Part shown: one piece after another, positions 9,258 to 16,683 of the stretch
How positions within the stretch are numbered: the stretch's first letter is position 1
Layout of the letters: each line of letters begins with the position of its first letter
Source: Nitrosomaritimum sp049414205
GTDB lineage: Archaea > Thermoproteota > Nitrososphaeria > Nitrososphaerales > Nitrosopumilaceae
Assembly: GCA_049414205.1 (NCBI GenBank)
Contig: JBMSGE010000002.1
Span: 1 to 64,000, forward strand
Length of the DNA: 64,000 nucleotides
Reading direction: 5' to 3'
Program-made: the position numbers and the translations under genes
Notes under the pieces: model-generated
Database searches by the model: none
The model's input: the letters and a program-made list of their open reading frames with translations, nothing else
Told to the model about the DNA's origin: nothing

Positions 9258-9331
9258 TTGTATTAGTTATTTTTTGGGGATTAAATGTGTTAGATAATTA
9301 AATTTAAAATCAAGGCAAAAAACAAGATTTT

Positions 9332-9787
9332 ATGAAATCTACAAAGTCATTTCACACAGGAACTGTAAAAAAATCGATGCTCATCAAAGCCCCTAAACAG
9401 AAAGTTTGGAGAAAAATTAGCAATATTGTTGGGCTGCCTGAATGGCTAATTGATGTTAAAAAAACCGTATACCTATCCAAAAAAAAGCGTGGAATTGGTG
9501 CAATTAGAGAAATCACATTCAATGATGGAAATACAATCGAGGAGCATGTAGTAGCATGGAAAAATGGTGAATATTTTACATACATTGCAACAGAGGGGCT
9601 GCCTCTTCGGGCGTATGTTGCAACCATATCAATTAAACCAAAAAGTCGAAATTCTGTTCAGATAACATGGGAGTCTTATGTGAATAGCAAAAAGATGACA
9701 GAGAAAGAATTTCTAGAATTTCTGGTATTCATGGGCACGTTCTATGAAACATCTTTATCTAATCTAAAAGAGATTTTAGAGAAATAA
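9332..9787 (+). CDS. SRPBCC (START/polyketide-cyclase-like) protein
   Basis: 151 residues with the SRPBCC order: an early strand (KKSMLIKAPKQKVWRKI), a helix with LPEWL, a central beta-sheet (GIGAIREITFNDGNTIEE), and a long C-terminal helix (FYETSLSNLKEIL). These domains make hydrophobic pockets for lipids or cofactors. A single-gene unit with an ATG start. Ligand unknown. Confidence 0.72.
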   Translation: MKSTKSFHTGTVKKSMLIKAPKQKVWRKISNIVGLPEWLIDVKKTVYLSKKKRGIGAIREITFNDGNTIEEHVVAWKNGEYFTYIATEGLPLRAYVATISIKPKSRNSVQITWESYVNSKKMTEKEFLEFLVFMGTFYETSLSNLKEILEK

Positions 9788-9831
9788 TTTTTGAAATCAA
9801 AGTGTAAATACAGTGAATTCAAATAAAAATT

Positions 9832-10185
9832 ATGAGCGATATTCGCTTTGTGCTAATAGGAGTTGCCGTGATATTTGTTGGCTTTTTAGTGCTTGGAATT
9901 TTTGGAGAAAATTATCAAGCCTCCAATATTGAAACCAACGAATTTGGAAACTGTTTTGAATATTCAGAAGACAAAGAACCAATTCCCATCGATTGTTCTG
10001 TAAAATCATTTGATCAAAATCTCTTCTTTGGCACCGTCATTGCATTGATTGTTGCAGGAATAATTGCTTTGATTAAGGGGGCAAGAGGCGATTGGGACAG
10101 CAAGGTAAAACCAGAAGACATGGTTGGTCCAAGCAGAGATAACAGAAGTAACGGGAATGATTCTGATCCAAATACCGAAAAATAA
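9832..10185 (+). CDS. small two-helix membrane protein
   Basis: 117 residues with two membrane helices (about 5-25 and 63-83) and an external loop between them holding two Cys (FGNCFEYSED, PIDCSVKS), possibly a disulfide. The C-terminal tail is charged and probably cytosolic. It lies 44 bases after the SRPBCC gene in the same direction. Family not recognised. Confidence 0.55.
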   Translation: MSDIRFVLIGVAVIFVGFLVLGIFGENYQASNIETNEFGNCFEYSEDKEPIPIDCSVKSFDQNLFFGTVIALIVAGIIALIKGARGDWDSKVKPEDMVGPSRDNRSNGNDSDPNTEK

Positions 10186-10188
10186 ACT

Positions 10189-10314
10189 CTAAGATTTTTT
10201 AGAGAATTGCTTTTCTTTTTTGTTATGCTCAGATTCCTCTTCTAACCTTTGAAAATAAACTTCCTCATATGGCATTTCTAGAAGATACTTGCAAAATTTG
10301 CATTTAACCTTTAG
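10189..10314 (-). pseudogene. possible broken small Cys-motif gene
   Basis: Minus-strand frame open from 10314 to the stop at 10189. It reads a CxxC motif (KCKFCKYLLEMPYEEVYF) and then a basic/acidic helix that looks protein-like. The frame has no ATG/GTG/TTG before the Cys pair. An ATG sits just upstream (about 10318) but in another frame, as if one base had been gained or lost. An intact 28-residue product could start at the ATG at 10275 but would lose the Cys pair. Remnant or mis-started gene; low certainty. Confidence 0.3.
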
Positions 10315-10361
10315 TCATAATTTGTGCCTGAGAGTGGCGAAATAAAAGGTATTTTTGTTTT

Positions 10362-10739
10362 TTATTTTTTTTCAATAATTTTTTTTAGATTTTGAAAGAG
10401 TTCATCAACCTCAACCATTCGTTTATCAAATTGTTCATCTGTTAGAGTCTCAGGTTTTGGTATGGTGATTATAACTTCAGATTCATCCCCGCTTGGAACT
10501 ACTCGCATAGGAACTTCCCAGGCCGACTCATCATCTTCATAAAGATGATCTAAAATTCCAAATGTCTTATTGTGTTTGAATTTCAGGTTTGCATTTCCCC
10601 TAGGGGTTGAAAAGGACCACGATCCATCACCGTTTTGTTTGGCATCAGGCATCATTTGTGGCGGGGCGTTTAGTATTGCATCAAAAACCTCACCGGTTTT
10701 TTGGCTTACCGACATAGTTATTGTTCTAGATCTTACCAC
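10362..10739 (-). CDS. SRPBCC-like protein
   Basis: 125 residues. It begins with a strand (SRTITMSVSQKTGEVFDAIL) like the first strand/helix of SRPBCC proteins, then beta-rich sequence (WSFSTPRGNANLKFKHNK), and a C-terminal amphipathic helix (FDKRMVEVDELFQNLKKII). Second of three SRPBCC-type proteins in the window (also 9332 and 20812). Ligand unknown. Confidence 0.65.
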   Translation of the reverse strand: MVRSRTITMSVSQKTGEVFDAILNAPPQMMPDAKQNGDGSWSFSTPRGNANLKFKHNKTFGILDHLYEDDESAWEVPMRVVPSGDESEVIITIPKPETLTDEQFDKRMVEVDELFQNLKKIIEKK

Positions 10740-10874
10740 AAGACAGGTTGTAATTGATAGTTAAAAAGCATGTTGTAGAAATTATAAGTTGTTACTTGGA
10801 TTCAATTACAAATCATAGATCAAAAAAACTGAACGATGCAATAACCTCATATAATATGAAAAAATTTAAGCAAT

Positions 10875-11396
10875 ATGTTCAAATTTAGAGTAATCATATT
10901 TTTTGTTTTTATGGGAATTTTTTCACTTTCATTTCAAATCGGTGCAACGACAGAAGTTAGTCCACAAGAGGCCAATGATTTTGTTCAGGATTTTTTATCA
11001 GCAACACAAGATAGTGACGGTCTGGGGTTTTTTGTTAATAACGTATCTGCATCATTGCCAATGTTTGTTCCAGGAATAGGAACAATTCTTGGAATCTATT
11101 CCGGGTGGTCTACTGGTTTTGGTTTTGCAGCAATAGCTACAATGGCACCAGGATTGGCAGATATTGAACCATTAACAATTTTGTACTATTCACCATATGG
11201 AATAATGGAGTTAGTGGCTTATTCAATTGCCATGTCCCGTAGTTTTCTTGTGGTGTATTCACTAGTGAAAAAAGTAAATCCAAAATCCCTTATCAAACCA
11301 AGCGTAATTGAGATTGGAGTTGTAGTGGGAATACTCATAATTGCAGGATATTTAGAAGAATATTTGATTCAGGCATCTCAAACCCCGCCTATGTAG
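10875..11396 (+). CDS. SpoIIM-like (stage II sporulation protein M family) membrane protein
   Basis: 173 residues with four hydrophobic segments: an N-terminal signal/anchor (about 5-23), 60-80 and 85-105 around FVPGIGTILGIYSGWSTGFG, and 145-163. The N(N)xxASLPMFVPGIG then PYGIMELVAYSIAM pattern matches SpoIIM-family integral membrane proteins, common in archaea without sporulation. Probable role in membrane remodelling; unproven. ATG start. Confidence 0.7.
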   Translation: MFKFRVIIFFVFMGIFSLSFQIGATTEVSPQEANDFVQDFLSATQDSDGLGFFVNNVSASLPMFVPGIGTILGIYSGWSTGFGFAAIATMAPGLADIEPLTILYYSPYGIMELVAYSIAMSRSFLVVYSLVKKVNPKSLIKPSVIEIGVVVGILIIAGYLEEYLIQASQTPPM

Positions 11397-11446
11397 AGAA
11401 AATAATTTGAATTTTTTGAGGATATGAAAAAACACTGTTTTGATTT

Positions 11447-11593
11447 TTATGTTTCTGGTTTATCGCTATTCTTTTCTTGAGGATTCACATAAACTTGGTA
11501 AATGAAATACCATGGATCCATGTTGATATTCTCTAAATGTTCTTGAATGAGTTTGCTGTTGTCTTCTGTTTCCTTTTCAGGAATTTTACTCAT
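11447..11593 (-). CDS. 48-residue hypothetical protein
   Basis: ATG at 11593 to TAA at 11447. The product has a charged N-terminal helix (EKETEDNSKLIQEHLENI) and an aromatic centre (DPWYFIYQVYV). Composition and the helix-strand layout look like a real small protein. No family recognised. It is convergent with the SpoIIM-like gene. Confidence 0.5.
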   Translation of the reverse strand: MSKIPEKETEDNSKLIQEHLENINMDPWYFIYQVYVNPQEKNSDKPET

Positions 11594-11677
11594 CAATTAT
11601 TATCCTCATACATCTAGATAAGTAATTTCCCAGAAAATATTACGTTTTTAGAGAATTTTGCATTAACTCCATGCCTA

Positions 11678-11770
11678 TCAGCAATCAAAATCTTCTATGT
11701 CATCTGTGTCAGGGTTTATGTTCAAATGCTTTAGAATATTTTTTTTGTGAGGCAATTTTATTATATTCAT
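11678..11770 (-). CDS. 30-residue possible microprotein
   Basis: ATG at 11770 to TGA at 11678. The basic first half (LPHKKNILKHL) and acidic tail (NPDTDDIEDFDC) are unlike translated AT-rich noise. An AT-rich TATA-like stretch (AATATATT) lies about 20-27 bases before the ATG, as expected for a leaderless archaeal gene. It has no recognised homologue, so this stays tentative. Confidence 0.35.
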   Translation of the reverse strand: MNIIKLPHKKNILKHLNINPDTDDIEDFDC

Positions 11771-12226
11771 ATCTTATGGGCTTAATATATTCTAGATTGT
11801 AAAAAATTTTACAAACCCTTTGTCAAAAAGTTAGAATTTTGATTGTACATTGAGTCAGAGTTTGCATTAATTGGTGTTTACAATGTAATACAATTGTCAA
11901 AAATATCTTCATTATAGTTAATGGATGATATAATTTTGATTAGATAATTTACACTAAATTGGTTTTAATCTATATTCAAAAAATAGATTTTGCCGTTACA
12001 AGGTTTGTAGGCAAAACCTAGTTGGTGAAAAAAACCATACGGAAAGAAAAACCTTCAATAATTTATCTAAACTTTAACATCTGGTTTATCATTCAAACTA
12101 ACAAAACCTGTCTTATGATGTAGAAAATTTTTTCAAAATTGCATCTAGTGGCATAGATTTTCTCCAAATTATTCTCATACTAATTAATAATTCACCGTGT
12201 CTTCGATTTTGGTAAAAAACTCAAGA
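11771..12226. other. gene-free stretch with nested hairpins (11967-12019)
   Basis: No convincing gene in about 450 bases. The part from 11967 to 12019 is structured: AATCTAT (11967-11973) pairs with ATAGATT (11983-11989). TTTTGCC (11988-11994) pairs with GGCAAAA (12010-12016). AGGTTT (12001-12006) can instead pair with AAACCT (12014-12019), so the last two stems exclude each other. This could be a small RNA, a switch-like leader or a terminator of the minus-strand P-II transcript. The sequence alone does not decide. Confidence 0.35.
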
Positions 12227-12571
12227 TTAGATAGCATCTTGTCCTTGCTCTACGGTTCTTATGCGAATAACGTCACTTACATCGGAGACAAAGATTTTTC
12301 CGTCACCGGGCTTCCCAGTAGAAGCATTAGAGGCGATAGAATTCACAATTTTATTTACTTCTTCTTCTATGCAGACTATCTCTATCTTTCTTTTTGGAAC
12401 CAGATCATCGGCTTCATAGTCCTCGGAACTTGCACCAGATCGTATCATTCCGATTTGGTCCCCTCTACCCCTAACCTCATAAGTGGTCATTCCCTTAACA
12501 CCTAATTTTGTCAGAGTAGTTTTTACTTCTTGAAACTTTGTATCTCGAATTATCGCTTCAATTTTTTTCAT
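12227..12571 (-). CDS. P-II family nitrogen regulator
   Basis: 114 residues, the standard P-II length. N-terminus MKKIEAIIRDTKFQEVKTTL, a T-loop (YEVRGRGDQIGM...DYEADDLVPKRKIEIV), and an intact B-loop for ATP (STGKPGDGKIFVSDV). P-II trimers read ATP/ADP and 2-oxoglutarate and control transporters or enzymes. This is the most canonical of four P-II-like genes in the window, but it is not beside amt. Confidence 0.9.
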   Translation of the reverse strand: MKKIEAIIRDTKFQEVKTTLTKLGVKGMTTYEVRGRGDQIGMIRSGASSEDYEADDLVPKRKIEIVCIEEEVNKIVNSIASNASTGKPGDGKIFVSDVSDVIRIRTVEQGQDAI

Positions 12572-12642
12572 GTATAAGAACAGCTGCTCTACGATAAAAA
12601 CATCGTTTAGAAAATTTTCAAAAAATTTTTGATTTATTCAAA

Positions 12643-13491
12643 TTATTTCAAAAATGCAAGTGCCTTTACAATATCGGTTTTGCTAATAATTCCAATCAAG
12701 TTATCATTACCAGATAAAACTCCAGCACCGTTGATGTTACTATCCAACATCAGTTTTCCTGTTTTGGCAAGATCTTCATCATATTTTACCGAAACAATGT
12801 TTTTGCTCATAACTTCACTGGCCTTTGTTGTTCCTCCAAAACCCGAATCAGAGATGAAACCTTTTCTTGGAAATATTACAGAAATCATAGGATCAGAGTT
12901 ATCAAGTACATCTTCTTGCTCACCTAATTTCAAGGACATATTGAAAAGATCTCTAAACGTGATGATACCTACTGGGCTTTCCTTTTTATCTCTTAGAACA
13001 ATTCTAGATATTTTTTCATCTATCATTTTCAATACAATGGTAGAAAGAGAGGAATCAGAATACTGCCAAGCATAGTAAGGAGTCATATATTCGCCAACAA
13101 GTTTTTCATCTGCATGAGATAACGCAAAATATCTAACTAGATCAGATTTAGTGATTATGCCAATAATGTTGTCATCAGATGCAATTGCCAGGGAACCAAT
13201 ACTGTTCTCAAGCATCATTTGTGCACATTTGTCTAGGGATGTATCCTCAGGGATGGAAATTATTTTATTTGCAACTTCTGTTACGGGGATTTCATCAAGT
13301 TTTCTTTCAGACACATCAGAAAACAAAAACAGTCCCAGATCCTTCTCAGATACTATATGAGTAATTTTTCCATTAGTTAAAACCAAAAGGCGGCTTTTCT
13401 TTTCATCGATAATTTTCTGCAAAACCTCAGCTAAATTTGAAGTGCTGTTAATCGCAATAGGATCATTCATGTATGATTTTACTGAATCCAT
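12643..13491 (-). CDS. four-CBS-domain protein
   Basis: 282 residues made of two Bateman modules. Four CBS repeats are visible: YMNDPIAINSTSNL, VANKIISIPEDTSLDKCAQMML, YMTPYYAWQYSDSSLSTIV and VMSKNIVSVKYDEDLAKTGKLM, each followed by an IVSEKDL/IITKSDL/IITFRDL/IISKTDI strand-helix. CBS pairs bind adenine nucleotides and regulate partners. No effector domain is attached. It lies 67 bases downstream of the TFB operon and probably has its own promoter. Confidence 0.85.
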   Translation of the reverse strand: MDSVKSYMNDPIAINSTSNLAEVLQKIIDEKKSRLLVLTNGKITHIVSEKDLGLFLFSDVSERKLDEIPVTEVANKIISIPEDTSLDKCAQMMLENSIGSLAIASDDNIIGIITKSDLVRYFALSHADEKLVGEYMTPYYAWQYSDSSLSTIVLKMIDEKISRIVLRDKKESPVGIITFRDLFNMSLKLGEQEDVLDNSDPMISVIFPRKGFISDSGFGGTTKASEVMSKNIVSVKYDEDLAKTGKLMLDSNINGAGVLSGNDNLIGIISKTDIVKALAFLK

Positions 13492-13558
13492 AATACCTAT
13501 TGAGATTAAACGTTATAAAAAATAAAAGGCAATTACCAACAAGCGAATTGAATCAATT

Positions 13559-13756
13559 CTATTCTGTTGGCTTTGCCTTTTTTCCACGAGCCTTTGTTCT
13601 TAAAACAGCCTGACAACATACGCATCTTATTTTTTCCGTAGTTAGAAAAAGCCCACAGAACGTACATCTCTTCTGACCAAGTTTGTATCTCACTCTATTT
13701 GGAACAGGCTCTGCCCTATGCATCACACATATTCCTCTACATGTTCTCCCCATCAC
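13559..13756 (-). CDS. small double zinc-ribbon protein
   Basis: 65 residues. Two Cys sets, CRGIC near the N-terminus and CTFC...CVCC in the middle, then a basic tail (RTKARGKKAKP). The GTG start overlaps the TFB stop by 4 bases, and a strong Shine-Dalgarno (GGAGGTGA) lies in the last TFB codons, so translation is coupled to TFB. Likely a nucleic-acid or protein-binding partner of this TFB; inference from coupling. Confidence 0.7.
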   Translation of the reverse strand: MMGRTCRGICVMHRAEPVPNRVRYKLGQKRCTFCGLFLTTEKIRCVCCQAVLRTKARGKKAKPTE

Positions 13757-14655
13757 ATATCACCTCCTATTTTTAGTCGGATTTCTTTTGCTCTATCTCG
13801 GATAGTTACAGGACTGATTCCCGATGCTTCAGCAATTTTAATTTGTGAAATTTTCTCTCCGTTTGAAAGTGAAGCGAGATGAACTACTGCAGCTGCCATT
13901 GCCATAGGGTTTTTGCTGACACTTATTCCATTATCTTGTACAGTTTCCATCATTTTCAGGGCAATCATGCGTGTTTTGTTCCCTGCCCCAACTGCGGTTG
14001 CAACTCGTTCAACAAAATCAATGGGGCTAAAAGTTTCAGGATTAATTTCGAGTTCTTGCATCAGGAATCGGCATGCACCCTGAAGATATTTTCTCTTGAC
14101 ATTTCCTGCATTGGCAATATCTTGGATAGTTCTAGGAGTGTTTGTCAACCTACATGACATGTATACTGTTGCACACAAAATTCCGATTGTTGAGCGACCA
14201 CTCAGAATTTTTTTTGCAGATGCCTTTCTGAAAAGATATGCAGATTTTTCAACTACAGATTCGGGTAAACCAAGCTTTGCCTTGATTGCATCAAGCATGG
14301 TGAATGCTTTAGTAAAGGATTTTTGCTCTTGCTTGTATCTGCTATTTCTATCCCATAACCGAAGTCTATGAAATGTTCTAGCATTTTCTGAAGAAAGACT
14401 TTTCCCAGTAGAATCTTTGTTGTTTTTCTGAATTACCGTTGATAACCCCATATCGGAAAGCTTGAGTGTTAATTTTCTTCCAACTCTTGTGTTAGACTCG
14501 TATTCTTCTTTGGAGACTCCAACTTGTTCAGGTCCAGTAACTACTGCCTTCTCCAAAATTACAGAGCCGCAACTACCACAAGCAATTTCACCTGTAGAGA
14601 TATCAGTTATAGGATATAGGTTCTTGCAGTTTTTTTCATGAATAACAGACATCAA
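13753..14655 (-). CDS. tfb: transcription initiation factor TFB (paralogue 1 of the island)
   Basis: 300 residues. Zinc-ribbon region near 10-29 (TGEIACGSCGSVI), B-reader/linker (KLSDMGLSTVIQ), then two cyclin-fold repeats (about 100-195 and 200-300) ending in a recognition helix (GISPVTIRDRAKEIRLKI). TFB recruits RNA polymerase to TATA/BRE. The first zinc-ligand pair is incomplete: C10 is followed by KNL with no second Cys. It is the middle gene of a three-gene operon (14855 to 13559) whose promoter carries the island operator, so it may serve as an alternative, condition-specific initiation factor. TTG or ATG start (14655/14652), with AGGAGGT upstream. Confidence 0.93.
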   Translation of the reverse strand: MMSVIHEKNCKNLYPITDISTGEIACGSCGSVILEKAVVTGPEQVGVSKEEYESNTRVGRKLTLKLSDMGLSTVIQKNNKDSTGKSLSSENARTFHRLRLWDRNSRYKQEQKSFTKAFTMLDAIKAKLGLPESVVEKSAYLFRKASAKKILSGRSTIGILCATVYMSCRLTNTPRTIQDIANAGNVKRKYLQGACRFLMQELEINPETFSPIDFVERVATAVGAGNKTRMIALKMMETVQDNGISVSKNPMAMAAAVVHLASLSNGEKISQIKIAEASGISPVTIRDRAKEIRLKIGGDM

Positions 14656-14855
14656 AAGTCATACCTCCTTGGAATTTTTTGGCTCTTTAAATGAGAGAAA
14701 ACAAATAGACTGCCACAATTTTCACAGGATATTCCAAATTCATAATTGTCTACATTAGAGTGTCCGCACTCAACACAGATTTTTAATTTGGAATTTATCA
14801 TAAAACATTTCTTTGTATTTTTCAAATCAATTTGTGGGAAAGTTATTTGGCTCAT
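14652..14855 (-). CDS. zinc-ribbon microprotein, first gene of TFB operon
   Basis: 67 residues. Middle part holds CVEC and CENC (ICVECGHSN, ISCENCGSLF), a small zinc ribbon, with a basic tail. Its stop overlaps the TFB start by 4 bases and its last codons supply TFB's Shine-Dalgarno. Leaderless: a TATA box centred 25 bases before the ATG with the direct-repeat operator above it. The true start could be an internal ATG. Confidence 0.65.
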   Translation of the reverse strand: MSQITFPQIDLKNTKKCFMINSKLKICVECGHSNVDNYEFGISCENCGSLFVFSHLKSQKIPRRYDF

Positions 14856-14876
14856 GGAATAACTAGTTCGTTAAAT

Positions 14877-14913
14877 TATTTAAGATGGTGGTAAATTAGG
14901 CTACTAGTGCTAA
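14877..14913 (-). promoter_or_regulatory. island operator + TATA for the TFB operon
   Basis: Read on the minus strand: TTAGCACTA (14913-14905), 10 bases, TTACCACCA (14894-14886), 2 bases, then TATA TTAAATA (14883-14877). ATG at 14855 is 25 bases from the TATA centre. The two half-sites are direct repeats 19 bases apart, and the inner one occupies the BRE position. Same layout as at 15857, 18391, 18482, 21851, 23943, 25078 and 27483. Confidence 0.75.
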
Positions 14914-14954
14914 TTTTATTATAGAAATAAAATTTGAAAAATAAAAAAGGAGGT

Positions 14955-15836
14955 TTAGCTAAGATTCAATGGAATGCTAGCACTTCCCCAAGGTTCGTTT
15001 ATTCGAAATACATAATCTTTTGAAGAATCGTATTTGAATTCTGTGCCGCCATATCCGATGTTTGGACCAAAGAATATGTTGAAGGTTCTTGACTCACCTG
15101 GTTTGATTACAAGTAAGCCACTGGTGAAGTCTGTTGATGCATACTTGAAGGATTTGCTTCCATCCCAGACATCATAATTACACACAGATGGACCTGAGCA
15201 CATCAACTGGAGGTTTTCATTACCAGTATTTTCTACTAACATGTCAATATTCAAGTGAGCATTACCAGATTGAGTAATCTCGACTTCTGCTCCAGGGTAG
15301 TAAAATATTGCAGATCCAACATTGTATGTTTCAGAATTGTTTTTAAATTCTAAAACCTTCATTTCATGTTTTACAGCTCTTTCACATTCTAATCGCTCAT
15401 ATGCTTTCTTGATGCTATTACACTCTTCAAGTTTTGCTTCAAGATTTCCTAATTCTTTACCATCAGAGGATCTAGGTTCTTCTACAGATTTGTCATTTGC
15501 ACCAATTGAAATTAATCCTGACTTTATCAGGAATTGTATTCCTTGCACAAATGATTCATCATCGATATCACCATTTGCCCACCAGGCTGCGTTGTTTTTA
15601 ACCCATTCAGGAACTCCCTGAGATTTTTGTTCAGATACCTGAGTTGGAGGAACCACGATTATTCCATCTTGAATAAGGAATTCGATTCCTTGAATAAATT
15701 CGGATTCAGAGATGGTTCCATCTGCCCACCACCCTGCATTATTTTTGACCCATGCAGGTACAGGCTCAGCGATTGCAAATTGAGCAATAGAACCTATCAA
15801 TAAAATTGCGGCAATTGAAGTAATTGTTGTTTTCAT
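14955..15836 (-). CDS. secreted protein with two tandem WVKNNAxWWAxG repeats
   Basis: 293 residues. Signal peptide 1-23. Two repeats of about 40 residues (from VPAWVKNNAGWWADGTISES and VPEWVKNNAAWWANGDIDDE, each ending in FLI..GLI/II) occur at about 27-65 and 75-115. This repeat is common in exported proteins of ammonia-oxidising archaea. A C-terminal beta-sandwich (about 165-293) resembles small extracellular immunoglobulin-like domains, with an acceptable Cys pair (CSGPSVC). Its promoter has the island operator, so its export is probably co-regulated with the TFB and B12 genes. Confidence 0.75.
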   Translation of the reverse strand: MKTTITSIAAILLIGSIAQFAIAEPVPAWVKNNAGWWADGTISESEFIQGIEFLIQDGIIVVPPTQVSEQKSQGVPEWVKNNAAWWANGDIDDESFVQGIQFLIKSGLISIGANDKSVEEPRSSDGKELGNLEAKLEECNSIKKAYERLECERAVKHEMKVLEFKNNSETYNVGSAIFYYPGAEVEITQSGNAHLNIDMLVENTGNENLQLMCSGPSVCNYDVWDGSKSFKYASTDFTSGLLVIKPGESRTFNIFFGPNIGYGGTEFKYDSSKDYVFRINEPWGSASIPLNLS

Positions 15837-15856
15837 TGAAACGAATTTGTGTTTAT

Positions 15857-15894
15857 AGTATTTAAAATAGTGCCAAAACCATACCTAGTGCTAA
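15857..15894 (-). promoter_or_regulatory. island operator + TATA for the secreted repeat protein
   Basis: Minus-strand reading: TTAGCACTA (15894-15886), 9 bases, TTGGCACTA (15876-15868), 2 bases, TTAAATA (15865-15859), ATG at 15836 (26 bases from TATA centre). Half-sites 18 bases apart. Leaderless transcript expected. Confidence 0.75.
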
Positions 15895-15909
15895 AGTCTT
15901 TCGAAATAA

Positions 15910-15937
15910 TTGGCACTACTCATAAAATTTAGCCCTA
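15910..15937 (+). promoter_or_regulatory. second operator pair in the 15.9 kb intergenic region
   Basis: Forward reading: TTGGCACTA (15910-15918), 10 bases, TTAGCCCTA (15929-15937). Period 19, as in the other sites, but no good TATA follows at the right place. The gene at 16096 has its own TATA (TTTATAAA near 16066-16073). It could be an auxiliary site for the divergent promoter pair. Weaker than the other eight. Confidence 0.4.
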
Positions 15938-16095
15938 TTAATTGATCAGAGGAACTAGATGTATCTAAGACACACCTTCCTAATTTAAAAAAAATTAAAA
16001 ATCAAATAGATGTGAAGTCCCATTTTTTCAAATTCCTAGTGGTAACGTGGAATTTTTCACTTTGGCTTTATAAACAAACAATCTCCGTTTAGAAC

Positions 16096-16653
16096 ATGAA
16101 AAGAACAACGGAAGGTATGACAAAAAGTACTTTTCAGATGCCCAAATTAACTGAAAAAGACATCGCTGAATATGTGTTGGAAAGATTTTATGAACTAAAA
16201 GAAGTACCTCGTATGCAAGATTTAGTAACTTTTCATTCCAACAATAAGTATCTCATAATGGCCCACAGCCAAGTTCATCTAAAGGAATTGGGTAATGTTG
16301 TAGCAAATCATGAAAAGCAACCATTAAAAAAAGTCCTAAATGATTACCAAAAAATTCTCATAACAACCCTTAAAATAAAACCCACGGTAAAAACCCACAT
16401 TAATGCATTAATGCATATTTTTGGGTTTTTTGGAAAATATCTAAGTCAAAAAGAAAAATCTATTTTCATGCAATTCATTAAAGGATATAGAGAAGACAAA
16501 ATAAAATTAGGAAAAATATTGTCAGAGATTGAGCCAATTACTTACAAAATAAACAATCTATATTTGATTAGTCAAACTTACTTTCTGTTGTATTCTGATC
16601 CCAATATGGGGAATGTGTTTAACAGAGTTAGCATAAAATCGTTTAGAGATTAG
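16096..16653 (+). CDS. DUF1722/YbgA-family protein
   Basis: 185 residues. The pattern LVTFHSNNKYLIMAHSQVHLKELGNVVAN is the YbgA/DUF1722 signature, followed by helical sequence (HINALMHIFGFFGKYLSQKEKSIF) and a Tyr-rich end, all as in that family. In bacteria it is often near photolyase genes. It is soluble and all-helical; biochemical role unknown. TATA-like TTTATAAA lies 23-30 bases before the ATG. It sits in the operator island, divergent from the secreted-protein gene. Confidence 0.8.
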   Translation: MKRTTEGMTKSTFQMPKLTEKDIAEYVLERFYELKEVPRMQDLVTFHSNNKYLIMAHSQVHLKELGNVVANHEKQPLKKVLNDYQKILITTLKIKPTVKTHINALMHIFGFFGKYLSQKEKSIFMQFIKGYREDKIKLGKILSEIEPITYKINNLYLISQTYFLLYSDPNMGNVFNRVSIKSFRD

Positions 16654-16683
16654 ATAGAAAAGAATTTTATTAAAAATTATTTT

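Noticed and set aside
16400..16418. ATTAATGC tandem repeat in the YbgA-like gene
   Set aside because: Lies inside the coding sequence (codons for Ile, Asn, Ala) and does not recur; judged coincidental.
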